Shown: positions 52,083 to 60,173 of the stretch, one piece after another | How the letters are laid out: every line of letters starts with the position of its first letter | Position numbering within the stretch: the stretch's first letter is position 1 | DNA from: Polaribacter sp. HaHaR_3_91 | Lineage (GTDB): Bacteria > Bacteroidota > Bacteroidia > Flavobacteriales > Flavobacteriaceae | Direction: 5' to 3' | NCBI RefSeq assembly: GCF_019278525.1 | Contig: NZ_CP058986.1 | Span: 682,001-746,000 of the forward strand | DNA length: 64,000 nt | Position numbers and translations under genes: made by a program | Notes under the pieces: generated by a model | Database searches by the model: none | Seen by the model: only the letters and a program-made list of their open reading frames with translations | What the model was told of the DNA's origin: nothing

Positions 52083-52316
52083 TTATCCAACTTCACCTCG
52101 ATGAGGTTTTAATGCATCTCTATAAACTTTCATATCTTTTTCATCTACTGTAATGAAGGCAGAAAATAACATTGGATTTTTTTCTTCAATATTAATTTCA
52201 TGAAAAGTTAAGTTTTCCATTTCTGCAAATTCTTTTAAATGAATGGTATGATGTTTTGCTGTTTCTTGTGCATCAGGACCTCTAAAATCCCACAATAATT
52301 TTATTTTTCTACTCAA
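52083..52316 (-). CDS. Small soluble protein of unknown function
   Basis: 77-aa protein with no signal peptide or membrane helix. It shows a beta-alpha-beta-like pattern (KIKLLWDFRGPDAQETAKHH, then LTFHEINIEEKNPMLFSAFI) with several His and acidic residues. No family is recognised with certainty. It begins 11 bases after the thiamine pyrophosphokinase gene on the same strand and is probably in the same transcript. Confidence 0.65.
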   Translation of the reverse strand: MSRKIKLLWDFRGPDAQETAKHHTIHLKEFAEMENLTFHEINIEEKNPMLFSAFITVDEKDMKVYRDALKPHRGEVG

Positions 52317-52327
52317 TGTATTCGTTT

Positions 52328-52933
52328 TTAATGGTTGATGAAAATGAATAATTCTCCGCTTTCAAAAGTAATTTTTATATCGTTTGTAATTGCTTTATTT
52401 CTTGTGCCAATTCTTTCTCCGAAAACTAAATCTTCCTTATCTAAAGGATATTGCAATCCTAAAGTGCAAATGTTTTTTGCTTTTGGGAAAGGAACTAATG
52501 AAATTGTTTTATCAACAGAATTTAAGATTTCAGTATTTTTATCCGCTAAAAAATAACGACTATGATTATCGAAAAAAGTAAGGTTTAATTTGTTTTTCCA
52601 CTGAATGGCGGTGTGCAAATTTCCTAAAAAATGGTCTTGTTCTTTTCCGCTGGCACCAAAAACATCAACGTTTTTAAAACTTTTATCAAATAGAATCTGA
52701 AGGATTTTATCAAAATCTGTAAAATCTTGATTCGGAGTATGAATTACTTCAATATCTTTTGGTAGGTTTTTTATTGAATCAAAATCGCCGCTAATAAAAT
52801 CGGGTTTTATTTTATTTTTTTCTAAAAATTGATAAGCGCCATCTGTAGCACAAATAATTTCGTATTCCTCCAAATTAGGAATTGCTATTGGAGGTTCTCC
52901 GTTTAGAAGTAGAAAAACTTTTTTTGTATGCAT
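52328..52933 (-). CDS. Thiamine diphosphokinase (thiamine pyrophosphokinase)
   Basis: Transfers pyrophosphate from ATP to thiamine to make the cofactor thiamine diphosphate. Family motifs are ICATDGAYQFLEKNKIKPDF and ISGDFDSIKN (acidic metal site), TPNQDFTDFDKILQ and FGASGKEQDHFLGNL. The C-terminal beta domain has LVPFPKAKNICTLGLQYPL and IGTRNKAI. Start ATG 52933 (MHTKKVFLLLNG) gives 201 aa, typical for the family; a longer frame to 52984 crosses a terminator stem and is rejected. The adjacent small gene at 52083 is likely in the same transcript. No TPP riboswitch was recognised upstream. Confidence 0.9.
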   Translation of the reverse strand: MHTKKVFLLLNGEPPIAIPNLEEYEIICATDGAYQFLEKNKIKPDFISGDFDSIKNLPKDIEVIHTPNQDFTDFDKILQILFDKSFKNVDVFGASGKEQDHFLGNLHTAIQWKNKLNLTFFDNHSRYFLADKNTEILNSVDKTISLVPFPKAKNICTLGLQYPLDKEDLVFGERIGTRNKAITNDIKITFESGELFIFINH

Positions 52934-52939
52934 AGAATG

Positions 52940-52947
52940 CAAAAATA
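52940..52947 (-). promoter_or_regulatory. TAnnTTTG element overlapping a terminator, for thiamine diphosphokinase
   Basis: Minus strand reads TATTTTTG, only 6 bases before the ATG at 52933, which would give an almost leaderless mRNA. The element is built from the distal arm of the terminator at 52941-52979. Confidence 0.4.
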
Positions 52948-52979
52948 CCCATTTCAGAATTAATGAAATGGGTATTTTT
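52941..52979 (-). terminator. Terminator of the small ExbB-like gene
   Basis: A perfect 16-bp stem, AAAAATACCCATTTCA (52941-52956) with TGAAATGGGTATTTTT (52964-52979), with a 7-base loop. On the minus strand it ends in TTTTT, 17 bases past the stop at 52997. Confidence 0.9.
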
Positions 52980-52996
52980 ATCAAGTAATTTTTTAC

Positions 52997-53335
52997 TTAT
53001 TCTTTTTTAATCCACGTAAGTGCAATTACACCTAATCTACCAATAAGAAAAATGATAAAACCAAATAAAGTTGCTGTAATTGCACATTTTAACCCCACAG
53101 CTAAAACACCGTGAGATACACTGTTTGCTATTGCAATCACAGTAAACATTTGGTATAATCCGAGAAAAAGACCAAAAAAACCAAAAACAAGCGCAAATAA
53201 ACTTACAGATTTAATAAGTTCTCTGTTTTTATCTGAATTTACTTTAAAACTTTTTGCAATTAAAAAAAGTGTTAAAAAGAATAGAATTAATAAAGGGATC
53301 ATAAATTGAGTACCTCCTTCGGTTATGTAAGTCAT
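52997..53335 (-). CDS. Small MotA/TolQ/ExbB-like membrane protein
   Basis: 112-aa integral membrane protein with three hydrophobic segments (about 11-29, 43-66 and 78-108). FGLFLGLYQMFTVIA and the LAVGLKCAITATLFGFIIFLIG segment match the proton-channel helices of TolQ/ExbB proteins, where the conserved Thr sits in the last helix. It is about half the usual length and lacks a cytoplasmic domain. No ExbD/TolR partner gene is adjacent, so energising a TonB system is uncertain. Own promoter element and strong terminator, so monocistronic. Confidence 0.65.
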   Translation of the reverse strand: MTYITEGGTQFMIPLLILFFLTLFLIAKSFKVNSDKNRELIKSVSLFALVFGFFGLFLGLYQMFTVIAIANSVSHGVLAVGLKCAITATLFGFIIFLIGRLGVIALTWIKKE

Positions 53336-53358
53336 AATATAAGTTTTTAAATTCGTTT

Positions 53359-53366
53359 CAAAAATA
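53359..53366 (-). promoter_or_regulatory. TAnnTTTG promoter element for the ExbB-like gene
   Basis: Minus strand reads TATTTTTG, 23 bases before the ATG at 53335. Confidence 0.5.
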
Positions 53367-53542
53367 TTGGTAATGTTTGTTCTTAAAATATATTTGAGAT
53401 GAATGAATCCTTTTTACTTGGTTTCTACAAAAAACAGGTAGTTTTAGTATAAAAAGTGTCAAATTTGTTTTTTAGAGATTAAAATAAGTAATCCGTCGCT
53501 AATTATCCTAAAAATTAAATCTTTATTTTTATTTTGTAACAT

Positions 53543-54586
53543 ATGCAAAAAGAACTGATATTAGTCTTAAAAAAAATACCAATACATTTTTTATGTTGGA
53601 TGATTGTTTGGTTTTTCTTCAAAAGTTTTTTTAGTGTAGGTTCATCAAACAAAGCTTTTTTATTTTGGTTTTCTTCTCTTTTAAGTATTGTAACATTAAT
53701 TATTGCGTATGTTTTTGTATATGATTTAATTCCTAAATATTTATTAAAAAAACAATATAAGAAATTTGTTCTTTATACTATTTATTCAGGTGTTTTTGTC
53801 GCTACAACTATTTTAATGATAGAAGTAGTGGGGTTTGTGTTTTATTTTAATTTAGAATTTAAAAAAATGCCAGCATTAACTACAAATCCTGCTGTAATTT
53901 TGGTTTGTATTTTTTTTATTGTGATTTTGGCAAGCGGATTAAAAATATTAAAAAGTAATTATAAGTCTTTAGATGAAAAAAAGACTTTAGAAAATAAATT
54001 TTTACAAACTAAGTTAGAGTTAAAAGAACAAGAGTTAAAGTTCTTAAAAATGCAAATTCATCCACATTTTTTATTTAACTCTTTAAACACAATTTATGGT
54101 TTTGCAATCGCTAAAGCGGATGAAGCACCAGAAATGATTTTAAAATTATCTAATTTATTAGATTATATTCTATATCAAGTAGAAAAGCCAAAAGTGCCGT
54201 TAGTAGAAGAGATACATCATTTGGAAGATTATGTTTCATTAGAGAAAATGCGTTTTCATGATACTTTAAAAGTGAATTTCAGTAAAGATAAACTGAACGA
54301 TCCTCTTCAAATTCCGCCAATGTTATTAATTCCTTTTGTAGAAAATAGTTTTAAGCATGGTGTAATTATTGACGGAGTTTTAAATGTTGATATTCGTCTA
54401 AAAACAGCAAATAATTGTTTGTTTTTTGAGATTGAAAATTCATCCAAAAGAAAAGAAGAAACGAATACTGGAATTGGACTTCCGAACATTAGAAAACGTT
54501 TAGAAATGTTGTATCCAGGCAAATATCAATTAGAAATAATTGAAAATAATGATACTTTTAAAGTACATTTAAAAATTGAGTTTTAA
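53543..54586 (+). CDS. LytS/YpdA-type sensor histidine kinase
   Basis: Inner-membrane sensor kinase. Four hydrophobic segments (about 10-28, 38-58, 78-100 and 115-133) without a large periplasmic domain are followed by a short coiled coil (KTLENKFLQTKLELKEQELKF). The HisKA_7TM/His_kinase domain has KMQIHPHFLFNSLNTIYG, with phosphoacceptor His near 175. A HATPase_c follows: PMLLIPFVENSFKHG is the N-box and NTGIGLPNIRKRLEMLYPG the G-box. Length 347 aa is normal. Its partner LytTR regulator starts 83 bases later but is frameshifted. Confidence 0.92.
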   Translation: MQKELILVLKKIPIHFLCWMIVWFFFKSFFSVGSSNKAFLFWFSSLLSIVTLIIAYVFVYDLIPKYLLKKQYKKFVLYTIYSGVFVATTILMIEVVGFVFYFNLEFKKMPALTTNPAVILVCIFFIVILASGLKILKSNYKSLDEKKTLENKFLQTKLELKEQELKFLKMQIHPHFLFNSLNTIYGFAIAKADEAPEMILKLSNLLDYILYQVEKPKVPLVEEIHHLEDYVSLEKMRFHDTLKVNFSKDKLNDPLQIPPMLLIPFVENSFKHGVIIDGVLNVDIRLKTANNCLFFEIENSSKRKEETNTGIGLPNIRKRLEMLYPGKYQLEIIENNDTFKVHLKIEF

Positions 54587-54594
54587 TTAAAATT

Positions 54595-54635
54595 GTCATT
54601 TCGACAGAAAGAGGTACGAATGACGAGAAATCTCA
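54595..54635. repeat. Intergenic palindrome of a third type
   Basis: GTCATTTCG (54595-54603) pairs with CGAATGAC (54617-54624), followed by GAGAAATCTC (54625-54634), which is itself partly self-complementary. It resembles scattered flavobacterial intergenic repeats. It fills the gap between the kinase and the regulator gene. Confidence 0.55.
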
Positions 54636-54669
54636 AGGTACTTACAATATGAAAACAAATTGCTGAAAA

Positions 54670-55391
54670 ATGAATACCATTAATTGTGTTATTGTTGATG
54701 ACGAGCCAGTTGCTAGAAATATTTTAGAAACTTTTGTGGCTAAAATTCCGAATTTAAATTTGGTAAAAAGTTGCAAAAATGCCATGGAAGCTTTCGAAAT
54801 AGCAAATTCTAATAATATAGATTTATCCTTTTTAGATATTAATATGCCAGACATTTCTGGTTTGTCTTTGGCAAAATCAATAAACAAGAAGTCTAAAATT
54901 ATTTTTACAACAGCTTACAGAGAATATGCTGTTGATGGTTTCGATTTGCAAGCCGTAGATTATTTGTTAAAACCTATAGCTTTTGATCGTTTTTTACAAG
55001 CCGTTAATAAGTTTTTTGAAACGCAAACTGTTATTGTGAGTCAGGTTGATGTTGAAGAACCCTCTGTTAAAAGCGATTATATTTTTGTGCGTTCAGAACG
55101 TAAAATGGTAAAGATTAATTTTGATGATATTCTATATGTTGAGAGTTTATCTGATTATATCAAAATTCATACAAAAGACACCGTTTTAGTAACTAGAGAA
55201 ACGATTAGTAATTTGGAAATGAATTGCCTTCTCAACAATTTTTAAGAATTCATAGGTCTTATATTATCAATTTAAATAAGACAGATTCTTATACGAATGA
55301 ATTTATTGAAATTGAAAAAAATGCAATTCCTATAAGTAGAACGTACAAAGAAAATGTACTTAAAAAGTTAACTGAAAATTCTTTGAAATAG
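54670..55391 (+). pseudogene. LytTR response regulator, broken by a one-base deletion near 55222
   Basis: Partner of the LytS-like kinase. The receiver (about 1-125) is intact, with DDEP at the start, phosphoacceptor Asp56 in SFLDINMPD, FTTAY and LLKPIAFD. The LytTR DNA-binding domain (from about 137, YIFVRSERKMVKINFDDILYVES) is cut off after NLEM: the frame ends NCLLNNF with a stop at 55243-55245. Adding one A to the AA at 55222-55223 restores KLPSQQFLRIHRSYIINL and a normal end at 55389-55391, giving a full regulator of about 240 aa. So a real frameshift mutation or a sequence error removed the second half of the DNA-binding domain. Confidence 0.9.
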
Positions 55392-55394
55392 TTT

Positions 55395-55402
55395 TATCTT
55401 TG
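55395..55402 (+). promoter_or_regulatory. TAnnTTTG promoter element for mvaD
   Basis: TATCTTTG starts 3 bases after the full-length regulator stop and 18 bases before the TTG start of the decarboxylase. Confidence 0.5.
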
Positions 55403-55419
55403 GTGCAAAATCAAGACGT

Positions 55420-56499
55420 TTGGATACAGCACAATTTATTTCGAAATCAAATAACAATTCGGTAGAAAAAGCAAGCTTTACTTGGCAAACACCAAGTAAT
55501 ATTGCGTTGGTAAAATATTGGGGAAAGAGCAATCCGCAAATACCAAAAAACGCTTCTATTAGTTTTACATTAAACAATTGTCATACAATTACTACGATTG
55601 ATTTTGAGAAAAAAGTAAAGTCGGAAATAGTAGATTTCGATTTGTTTTTCGAAGGAAAACAAAAAGATGCATTCAAACCAAAAATTGCAGAATTTTTCAC
55701 AAGAATACAAGAATATTGTCCTTATATTTTTGATTATAAAATGATAATTAATTCGGAAAATTCTTTTCCACACTCTAGCGGAATCGCATCATCTGCAAGC
55801 GGATTAAGTGCCATTGCTATGTGTTTAATGAGTTTAGAGGCTGAATTAAATCCTGATTTATCAGTAGAAGAAATTAATAAAAAAGCTTCTTTTTTAGCAC
55901 GTTTAGGATCTGGAAGTGCCAGTAGAAGTATAGAAGGGCCAATGGTTGTTTGGGGAAATCACCCAGAAATAGAAGGAAGTTCAGATTTGTATGGCGTACA
56001 ATTTCCATACAAATTACATACTGTTTTTCATAATTATCAAGATGCTATTTTGTTAGTAGACAAAGGCGAAAAACAAGTTTCTAGTACAGTTGGTCATAAT
56101 TTAATGCATGAGCATCCGTATGCAGAAAGTCGTTTTACACAAGCAAATGATAACTTGAGTAAGATATCAGAAATTTTACAAAACGGAGATATAAAAGCAT
56201 TCGTCAGTTTGGTAGAAAGTGAAGCATTAACGTTGCATGCAATGATGATGACAAGCAATCCGTATTTTATTTTGATGAAACCAAATACCTTAGAAATTAT
56301 CAATAAAATTTGGGAATATAGAACCGAAAATGATAGCAATATCTGTTTTACCTTAGATGCTGGTGCAAATGTGCATGTGTTGTATCCTGAGGTAGAAAAA
56401 GAAAAAGTGAATCAATTTATAGATAAAGAACTTTCTAAATACTGCCAAAAAAATCAGTATATTTATGACTCTGTGGGGTTTGGAGCTAATAAGAAATAG
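55420..56499 (+). CDS. mvaD: Diphosphomevalonate decarboxylase
   Basis: Converts mevalonate diphosphate to isopentenyl diphosphate with ATP. SFTWQTPSNIALVKYWGKSN near residues 19-38 is the family signature; the GHMP ATP loop is PHSSGIASSASGLSAIA (about 117-133), LARLGSGSASRSIEG follows, and the catalytic Asp is in CFTLDAGANVHVLYP. Start is TTG at 55420; no ATG exists between it and conserved sequence, and the N-terminus then has the usual spacing to the signature. Length 359 aa. First gene of mvaD - MORN protein - mevalonate kinase - prenyltransferase. Confidence 0.94.
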   Translation: MDTAQFISKSNNNSVEKASFTWQTPSNIALVKYWGKSNPQIPKNASISFTLNNCHTITTIDFEKKVKSEIVDFDLFFEGKQKDAFKPKIAEFFTRIQEYCPYIFDYKMIINSENSFPHSSGIASSASGLSAIAMCLMSLEAELNPDLSVEEINKKASFLARLGSGSASRSIEGPMVVWGNHPEIEGSSDLYGVQFPYKLHTVFHNYQDAILLVDKGEKQVSSTVGHNLMHEHPYAESRFTQANDNLSKISEILQNGDIKAFVSLVESEALTLHAMMMTSNPYFILMKPNTLEIINKIWEYRTENDSNICFTLDAGANVHVLYPEVEKEKVNQFIDKELSKYCQKNQYIYDSVGFGANKK

Positions 56500-56524
56500 A
56501 ATGTCTGAATTAAAAATAATTTAA

Positions 56525-56920
56525 ATGAAAGCTTTTATAAAGTTACTATCAATTTTAATTTTCTTTTTAACAATAACCATTTCTGCTCAAAAAACTACGT
56601 GGTTAGATGCAGACTTAAAGGAAACAAATAAAGTTAAATCATATTATTACAAAGTAGTTCCTACTGATGGTAACGAAGTAAAGTATTACTACAAAAGCGG
56701 TAATATTTTTAGAAAAATAGGCTATTCTGAAGGGAAGTATGATGGCGTTTTTTCTGAGTTTTATGAAACAGGCGAGTTAAGAACATCTGGAATTTATGCA
56801 AATGGGTTAGAAGAAGGTGTTTGGAAAACGTATTATAAGAATGGAAAAAATAAAGAAAAAGGGAAATATACAAAAGGAGAAAAAGTTGGCGTTTGGAAAA
56901 CTTTTTACAAGAATTTTTAA
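56525..56920 (+). CDS. Exported MORN-repeat (YwqK-like) protein
   Basis: 131-aa protein with a signal peptide (ILIFFLTITISAQ, about 1-22). The rest consists of three to four MORN-variant repeats of the YxNGxxxxxGxYxxGxxxGxW type: YYKSGNIFRKIGYSEGKYDG, FYETGELRTSGIYANGLEEG and YYKNGKNKEKGKYTKGEKVG. Such repeats form beta-hairpin ladders. Databases label the family toxin-antitoxin YwqK antitoxin, but no toxin is adjacent and the export signal argues against that role. It sits between two mevalonate genes; a functional link is not evident. Confidence 0.75.
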   Translation: MKAFIKLLSILIFFLTITISAQKTTWLDADLKETNKVKSYYYKVVPTDGNEVKYYYKSGNIFRKIGYSEGKYDGVFSEFYETGELRTSGIYANGLEEGVWKTYYKNGKNKEKGKYTKGEKVGVWKTFYKNF

Positions 56921-56946
56921 TAATTATCTCTTAACTTAATATGTTG

Positions 56947-56954
56947 TATTTTTG
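56947..56954 (+). promoter_or_regulatory. TAnnTTTG promoter element for mevalonate kinase
   Basis: TATTTTTG followed by CAG, 20 bases before the ATG at 56975. No TTG at -33 spacing. Confidence 0.55.
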
Positions 56955-56974
56955 CAGTACTATAAAAAAGAAAA

Positions 56975-57901
56975 ATGAAAGGACCATTATTTTATGCTAA
57001 AATCCTTCTCTTCGGAGAATACGGAATTATAAAAGATTCTAAAGGTTTGGCAATTCCGTTTAACGCATACAGAGGAGCTTTAAAAACTTCATCAGATTTA
57101 TCTGGAAAACCTAAAGTTTCCAACCAAAATTTAGAACGTTTTTATAAATATTTATCTTCTCTAGAAACAGAGTTAGTTTCGTTTAATTTATCTAGTCTTA
57201 AAACAGATATTGAAAACGGAATGTATTTCGATTCTTCAATTCCACAAGGTTATGGAGTTGGTAGTTCTGGCGCTTTAGTGGCGTCTATTTATGATAAATA
57301 TGCGGATAATAAAATAACAGTTTTAGAAAATTTAACAAGAGAAAAATTGTTAAGATTAAAAGGAGTTTTTTCTTTAATGGAATCTTTTTTTCATGGTAAA
57401 AGTTCTGGTTTAGATCCTTTAAATAGTTACTTAAGTTTGCCAATTTTAATCAACTCTAAAGACAATGTAGAGCCAGCGGGTATTCCTTCTCAAAAACAAG
57501 GAAAAGGTGCTGTTTTCTTGTTAGATTCTGAGCAAATAGGAGAAACGGAGCCTATGGTTAACATCTTTATGAATAAGATGAAAAACGAAGGTTTTAGAAA
57601 AATGATCAGCGAAGAATTTGCAACTACTACAGACGCTTGTATCGAGGATTTCTTAGGAGGAAACGTGAAATCTTTATTTGGAAATGTAAAATCATTATCC
57701 AAGATAGTTTTAAAGAACTTTAAACCGATGATTCCTGATGCTTTTCATAAAGTTTGGGAAAATGGAATTAAAACAAATGATTATTACCTGAAACTTTGTG
57801 GTTCTGGTGGTGGTGGTTATATTTTAGGTTTTACTGAAGATTATGAAAAAGCTCAAAAAAGTCTTAAAGATTATAAGTTAGAGTTGGTTTATAGATTCTA
57901 A
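56975..57901 (+). CDS. Mevalonate kinase (GHMP family)
   Basis: Phosphorylates mevalonate with ATP. N-terminal YAKILLFGEYGIIKDSKGLA, the ATP loop IPQGYGVGSSGALVASIYDK near residues 89-108, SSGLDPLNSYLSLPI with the catalytic Asp region (about 147-161), and the C-terminal LCGSGGGGYILGF motif are all in place. Length 308 aa. It resembles, but is clearly distinct from, the GYDIA kinase at 47487, so the window has two GHMP kinases plus the decarboxylase, as a complete lower pathway needs. The UbiA gene follows after 4 bases. Confidence 0.9.
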   Translation: MKGPLFYAKILLFGEYGIIKDSKGLAIPFNAYRGALKTSSDLSGKPKVSNQNLERFYKYLSSLETELVSFNLSSLKTDIENGMYFDSSIPQGYGVGSSGALVASIYDKYADNKITVLENLTREKLLRLKGVFSLMESFFHGKSSGLDPLNSYLSLPILINSKDNVEPAGIPSQKQGKGAVFLLDSEQIGETEPMVNIFMNKMKNEGFRKMISEEFATTTDACIEDFLGGNVKSLFGNVKSLSKIVLKNFKPMIPDAFHKVWENGIKTNDYYLKLCGSGGGGYILGFTEDYEKAQKSLKDYKLELVYRF

Positions 57902-57905
57902 ATAT

Positions 57906-58823
57906 ATGCCTAGTTTTAAAGTCAAAAGAATTATTTTTAAACTTTTAAGCTTAGTTTCTGTAATCAGGGGGTATAATATTCTTGTTTTAGTTTTAGCGCA
58001 ATACTTAGCGGCTATTTTTGTTTTTTCGCCTACAAAATCTCTCAGAACAATTGTTTTTGATGCAGACTTGTTATACATTGTTTTAGCAAGTATATGTGTG
58101 GTGGCGTCTGGTTATATTATTAATAATTTTTATGATGCAAAGGTAGATCGCATAAATAGACCATTAAAAACGGGCTTAGATAATTATGTAAAACAGTCTA
58201 CGAAGTTAAAGCTTTATTTTACTTTAAATTTTTTAGGTTTTATTTTTGGTTACCTAATATCTGTTAGAGCAGCTTTGTTTTTTGCTATTTATATATTTGC
58301 TATTTGGTTTTACTCTCACAAGCTTAAGAAGTATCCTTTTACAGGTTTAGTTTCTGCTACTATACTTACCATTTTGCCTTTTTTTGCTGTATTTGTGTAT
58401 TTTCAGAACTTTTCTAAAATCATTTTTGTTCATGCAATTTTCTTGTTTCTAGTAATAATGGTTAGAGAGTTGTTGAAAGATTTGCAGAGTATGAAGGGAG
58501 CAATTGTGAATGATTACGATACTTTTCCTGTTTTTTATGGAGAGGTAAGAACAAAGAAATTATCAATATTCTTATTGTTTTTAACGTTGTTTCCTATTGT
58601 AGTTTTGTTTAGTTATCCAGCTTTAAGCTACATGAGATATTATTTTTACTTTGCTTTATTTGTTCTTGTTTTTTTAGGCTTTTATTTATGGAATTCTTCC
58701 GAAACGAAACATTATAGATTAATGCATAACGTTTTGAAAGTGTTGCTTTTAATAGGAGTTTTCTCTTTAATTTTTATAAAGCCTGAACTAATTGTAGAAA
58801 AAGTAATAGACCGATTGAATTAA
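57906..58823 (+). CDS. UbiA-family prenyltransferase (geranylgeranylglycerol-phosphate geranylgeranyltransferase-like)
   Basis: Membrane enzyme that attaches a polyprenyl chain to an acceptor. Eight to nine helices. The first Asp-rich metal motif is NNFYDAKVDRINRPLKTG (about 75-92) and the second region is RELLKDLQSMKGAIVNDYDT (about 189-208). It resembles the archaeal-type digeranylgeranylglyceryl-phosphate synthase branch of UbiA, common in Flavobacteriia. Coupling to mevalonate kinase (4-base gap) supports a polyprenyl diphosphate substrate. The acceptor is unknown; menaquinone or heme pathway members are less likely given the neighbours. Confidence 0.85.
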   Translation: MPSFKVKRIIFKLLSLVSVIRGYNILVLVLAQYLAAIFVFSPTKSLRTIVFDADLLYIVLASICVVASGYIINNFYDAKVDRINRPLKTGLDNYVKQSTKLKLYFTLNFLGFIFGYLISVRAALFFAIYIFAIWFYSHKLKKYPFTGLVSATILTILPFFAVFVYFQNFSKIIFVHAIFLFLVIMVRELLKDLQSMKGAIVNDYDTFPVFYGEVRTKKLSIFLLFLTLFPIVVLFSYPALSYMRYYFYFALFVLVFLGFYLWNSSETKHYRLMHNVLKVLLLIGVFSLIFIKPELIVEKVIDRLN

Positions 58824-58843
58824 GGTTTTTTTGCGTATTTTTG
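58815..58843 (+). promoter_or_regulatory. Promoter of the pseudouridine synthase gene (TTG-N18-TATTTTTG)
   Basis: TTG at 58815-58817, an 18-base spacer and TATTTTTG at 58836-58843 match the full flavobacterial consensus. The ATG follows 17 bases after. Confidence 0.7.
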
Positions 58844-58859
58844 CAAAAATTTTTAAGTA

Positions 58860-59717
58860 ATGAATTCAAATAAAAACTCGTCGAGAGGACGACAAGAAGG
58901 TAAAAAAAGTACTCCTTTAAGTAGAAAAAGCAAACCTGTAGCTAGAAAAACTCCAAAGAAAACTTTTACCAAAATTAAAGAAACTCCAAAGGCAAGTAAT
59001 GACGCCTCAGGGATCCGTTTAAACAAATATATTGCAAATTCTGGAGTATGTTCTCGTAGAGAAGCAGATATGTATATAGAGCACGGTAGTGTAGAGGTAA
59101 ATGGAAAGTTGGTGACAGAAATGGGATATAAAGTTCAGCCAGACGATATTGTTCGTTTTGATGGAACTTCTATTACACCAGAACAAAAAAGATATATTTT
59201 ACTGAATAAGCCTAAGAACTACATTACCACAATGGATGATGATAGAGGTAGAAAAACAGTAATGGAATTGATTGCAAATGCATCTAAAGAAAGAATTTAC
59301 CCTGTAGGTAGGTTAGATAGAAACACAACTGGTTTGTTGCTGTTTACAAATGATGGTGATTTAGCAAAGAAATTAACACACCCAAAACATAATGTTCGTA
59401 AACTATATCATGCATCTCTAGATAGAAAATTAGAGTTAAGAGATTTAGAGAAATTACGAGGGGAGGTTATTATTGAAGGTAGAAAAGTGTTTATCGATGC
59501 TGTTTCTTATGTAGATGGTCAACCGAAATCTGAAATTGGTATCGAAATCCATTCTGGTAGAAATAGAATTGTTCGTAAGATATTTGAACATGTTGGTTAT
59601 AAAGTAAGCAAGCTAGATAGAGTTGTTTTTGCTGAATTAACTAAGAAAAACTTACCGAGAGGTAGGTGGAGAGAGTTAACTAATTTAGAGGTTACTAATC
59701 TTCAGATAATGAAATAG
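58860..59717 (+). CDS. rluB: rRNA pseudouridine synthase, RluB/RsuA type
   Basis: Converts a specific uridine in ribosomal RNA to pseudouridine. A very basic disordered N-terminus (about 1-48, rich in Lys, Arg and Ser) is followed by an S4 RNA-binding domain (RLNKYIANSGVCSRREADMY, about 51-110). The RsuA catalytic domain holds YPVGRLDRNTTGLLLFTNDG (about 141-160) with the catalytic Asp. Length 285 aa. The S4 domain and motif fit RluB (23S) best, with RluF or RsuA as alternatives. Own promoter and terminator, so monocistronic. Confidence 0.9.
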   Translation: MNSNKNSSRGRQEGKKSTPLSRKSKPVARKTPKKTFTKIKETPKASNDASGIRLNKYIANSGVCSRREADMYIEHGSVEVNGKLVTEMGYKVQPDDIVRFDGTSITPEQKRYILLNKPKNYITTMDDDRGRKTVMELIANASKERIYPVGRLDRNTTGLLLFTNDGDLAKKLTHPKHNVRKLYHASLDRKLELRDLEKLRGEVIIEGRKVFIDAVSYVDGQPKSEIGIEIHSGRNRIVRKIFEHVGYKVSKLDRVVFAELTKKNLPRGRWRELTNLEVTNLQIMK

Positions 59718-59727
59718 AATAATTAAG

Positions 59728-59755
59728 AATCCAGCTTTTAGCTGGATTTTTTTTT
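59728..59755 (+). terminator. Rho-independent terminator after rluB
   Basis: AATCCAGC (59728-59735) and GCTGGATT (59741-59748) form an 8-bp stem with a 5-base loop and run into a T-tract. Confidence 0.9.
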
Positions 59756-59914
59756 ACATATAATCTTATGTTTATAGATAGTTGATCTGAGTGCTTTAAT
59801 TCAGTTTAGGTTCATAAGGTGTTTGTTTACAATATATACTTTTACGAAACAATATTCAGGTATAATAATCAAAGGGTGTAATTAGCTGTGAGTTGGGCGG
59901 AAAGTTTATAAAAG

Positions 59915-59953
59915 CAAAAAAACCGTTGAAAATCTAAAAGATTAACAACGGTT
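59915..59953 (-). terminator. Terminator of tRNA-Leu copy 1
   Basis: Minus strand: AACCGTTG pairs with CAACGGTT around an inner AATCT/AGATT stem, then a run of T. It lies 4 bases beyond the tRNA 3' end. Confidence 0.9.
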
Positions 59954-59957
59954 ATTG

Positions 59958-60043
59958 TACTGAAGGCGGGACTTGAACCCGCACGGCCATTACTGACCAC
60001 TGGATTTTAAGTCCAGCGTGTCTACCAATTCCACCACTTCAGC
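59958..60043 (-). tRNA. tRNA-Leu(UAA), copy 1
   Basis: 86-base class II tRNA. The acceptor stem GCTGAAG pairs with CTTCAGT, discriminator A. Anticodon stem-loop CTGGACTTAAAATCCAG gives anticodon TAA. A long variable arm (TGGTCAGTAATGGCC region) and GGTTCAAGTCC in the T-arm confirm leucine. It has its own promoter at 60143-60173. Confidence 0.97.
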
Positions 60044-60142
60044 ATGGTATTTTATTTATAAAGTAAAGATGGTAATTAAATCAAATTTTACTTTTTTATT
60101 TTTAATGAACTTTTTTATAGTTGTCCTTATTTCTAAGGAGTG

Positions 60143-60173
60143 CAAATATATTATCTTTATTAGTAGTACGCAA
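60143..60173 (-). promoter_or_regulatory. Promoter of tRNA-Leu copy 1 (TTG-N20-TATATTTG)
   Basis: Minus strand TTG (60173-60171), a 20-base spacer, then TATATTTG (60150-60143). It matches the promoter before tRNA-Gly in element and flanks (both run into TGCA and a CCTTAG stretch). Confidence 0.7.

Noticed and set aside
52934..52996. TPP riboswitch before thiamine diphosphokinase
   Set aside because: The gap contains only a terminator and a promoter element; the conserved TPP aptamer segments are absent.
56525..56920. Toxin-antitoxin module
   Set aside because: The YwqK-type name is used for such MORN proteins, but no toxin gene is adjacent and the protein has an export signal.
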